Made by a program: the position numbers and the translations under genes. Positions 62,363 to 64,000 of a stretch of 64,000 nt of DNA are shown here, piece by piece (positions within the stretch are counted from its first letter, which is position 1; the number at the start of each line of letters is the position of its first letter). Below the pieces are notes generated by a model, which was not told where the DNA came from, searched no databases, and saw only the letters and a program-made list of their open reading frames with translations. The stretch lies in the NCBI GenBank assembly GCA_009739215.1, contig VSJF01000002.1, positions 2,666,001 to 2,730,000 on the forward strand, read 5' to 3'. The DNA is from Floccularia luteovirens (Eukaryota > Basidiomycota > Agaricomycetes > Agaricales > Squamanitaceae).

Positions 62363-64000
62363 TTAATCGTGAACTTGTAAATCAAAATCTGACTCCTCAC
62401 TAGCTTCACGCTGGTTTTTTACTACGCTTGACTCTTGTTGAACTTCAGCATTCTTGCCGGTTGACATACTTACATCAGTCTCGTCGGATTTTTCTTTGGT
62501 GAGAGACACGTTTTCCCCAGTAAGATTCACCCCAGACGAGAATGACTCGTTGAGAGAGCTAACGGTGGTCACTGCCATATCAAGAACCACTTCTACTCGC
62601 TTCCTTAGTGCTTCATTTGGGCTTGTCACCCTCTAGATCGATATCAATGGACACTCCAATGCTCTGAGACGTAGACGAATAAGAACTTACCAAAGACAGA
62701 AGGTGTATCTGAGCATCTGCTTCGTCAAAATGCACTAATAGCGACGGCTCATTGACATCTTCTCCCAATTCCGGTTCATGTTCGGATTCATCAGGCATAT
62801 GTAGTTCTACTTCACCAAAATGGGCTTCGAGGAACATAGCCAATCGCTGAATTCGTAAGACACTTGACGGTTCTCCGGAGGGTTCAGCATGAGGATGGAC
62901 GTGCAAATGTTTGTGAGGTTGTGATGTCACTAGATGTGAAGGGGTCAGTCTCATTACACAAGACCGGATCGAGAAATCTATATTCATACGTTTGACGGAT
63001 GCCGGGCTTTTGTCAATCCCTGTTATCAGAGCTAGTGTAGAATCTGCAATCATGTCATTACTCGAGCTTGAATCCCACTCTAAAGTTAGCTCATGTGCCT
63101 GGGTATGTTTAACATCAACAACGCCCATAACCTGATAAAGATCTGCCTAAGTGCACAGTAGCAAAATTGAATAAATACACATACACGCATCGTAGGAATT
63201 CCTGCTTTATCCAAGCCTTCTTCGACAGCACCATACATACCTTCAAGATGCCAACGAACCAAGCCCCACCCTACTCCAAGTACCACTTTTTGTCTTTGTA
63301 TGACAGTACATGTAGACAGACCAGCAAAGTCGCGAAGGTCTCGGGGATCGAGAAGGGTATAAGAATAATCCTTAGCTACCAACAATCCGGACAGAACGTC
63401 ATTTGTCTGCGGAGGTTTGTCTGCTAAAGTTCCGATTGCCTAACAATTCATTTGGGTTTACGTTTACGATCTAACCAGACATGGGCGGGACATACCTTAG
63501 CTACCCGTTCTCCGCGGAATGACAATTGCAATGTTTCTAGATTTCGAGGGGTGTGGATCTTGACATCCTCGTCCCTTTCTTTGTACCTTGAAGTCATAGC
63601 TGCGCGGAGACGACCCATTGCTGTTTGCTCTCCATGGACCAAAACCTAAAACAATCTTTAATAAGCGAATAAATAATTTCATACACGGTAGAACTTACAA
63701 CATGCTGAGCCTTCACAGCCTCAATGAATTCCGAATTCTGCGAGTAGTCCACATGTGCACTGAACGAAATATAATCCACAGATATTTTTCTTTGAATCGT
63801 ATTGCCCTTCAACGATGTGAATTCTTCAGGTTCATTCATGATATCCTGGGACGAATGTGATGAGCTTAAGGTACCAACCAAAAAATATGTTCAAACAGAG
63901 GGACATCGCATACGACAATTCTCAATGCACTCCAGAAAATAGGAGAAATAATGTCCATTGTATCATTATTTACAGGGAATTTATGTCGTAGATAACAGCA
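62363..64000 (-). CDS. YSH1: Cleavage/polyadenylation endonuclease Ysh1 (CPSF73), 3' part
   Basis: This is the C-terminal part of the metallo-beta-lactamase/beta-CASP pre-mRNA 3'-end nuclease; the N-terminal MBL half should lie beyond the window. Seen in order: DIMNEPEEFTSLKGNTIQRK, ISVDYISFSAHVDYSQNSEF (SAHVDY motif), VLVHGEQTAMGRLRAAMTSR, EDVKIHTPRNLETLQLSFRG, ERVAK, LVAKDYSYTLLDPRDLRDF, and a C-terminal domain with HELTLEWDSSSSNDMIADS, VLRIQRLAMFLEAHFGEVEL and SLLVHFDEADAQIHLLSL, ending DFDLQVHD at 62363. The first visible exon starts at 63845. The preceding family segment (VEGTLAK) is not found in the last 155 bases, so a longer intron, or a break, must lie there. The final 80 residues are Ser/Glu-rich and variable. 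Confidence 0.9.

Overview
The window is nuclear DNA of a mushroom-forming basidiomycete (Agaricomycetes, probably Agaricales-like). Many short GT-AG introns of about 45-100 bases interrupt almost every gene, genes lie close together on both strands, and several products belong to fungal families typical of agarics. Exon joins below were worked out by eye from splice sites, reading frame and family similarity, so boundaries are approximate. No database search was run.

Layout. 0.3-2.1 kb: a single-pass membrane protein with two ligand-binding-like outer domains. 2.7-4.3 kb: a mitochondrial carrier. 4.75-9.0 kb: a very long RhoGAP protein. 9.7-13.8 kb: a GH63-like glycoside hydrolase. 14.6-16.7 kb: an endopolygalacturonase split into many small exons. 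17.6-21.0 kb (-): the Cdc42 exchange factor CDC24. 23.1-26.0 kb: a Rap1-type telomere protein with a BRCT and three Myb-like domains. 27.6-29.8 kb (-): bifunctional THI6. 30.2-32.2 kb (-): a caprin-like RGG-box RNA-binding protein. 32.5-33.6 kb: a decayed BTB gene. 33.8-35.8 kb: SPO11. 36.5-37.8 kb (-): a short-chain dehydrogenase. 38.2-39.35 kb (-): a Ser-Asp repeat membrane protein. 40.5-42.6 kb: CDC6. 43.1-44.4 kb: a second decayed gene. 45.0-46.3 kb: an unrecognised basic protein. 46.7-49.1 kb (-): a TAPT1/Emp65 family membrane protein. 49.3-53.8 kb: two paralogous multi-pass membrane proteins in opposite orientation around an O-fucosyltransferase-like gene. 53.9-54.9 kb: a fold-back repeat and small cysteine-containing ORFs. 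55.2-56.8 kb: a mitochondrial TFB/Dim1-type protein. 57.0-61.1 kb (-): CTF4. 61.5-62.1 kb: a four-pass membrane protein. 62.4 kb to the window end (-): the 3' part of YSH1/CPSF73.

The genes are mostly unrelated housekeeping and agaric-specific genes and not a cluster. Replication factors CDC6 and CTF4 both carry MluI-box (ACGCGT) sites just upstream, consistent with a shared G1/S programme. RhoGAP and CDC24 act on opposite sides of the Rho/Cdc42 cycle but are not adjacent.

A recurrent oddity is single-base frame breaks in otherwise well-preserved genes, including CDC6 (two), the caprin-like gene, SPO11 and the GH63 3' end. Some lie in short homopolymers, which suggests residual assembly indels. 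Two other loci (BTB at 32.5 kb and the 43.1 kb gene) have enough damage, including a 17-base tandem duplication and an in-frame stop, to look like true pseudogenes.
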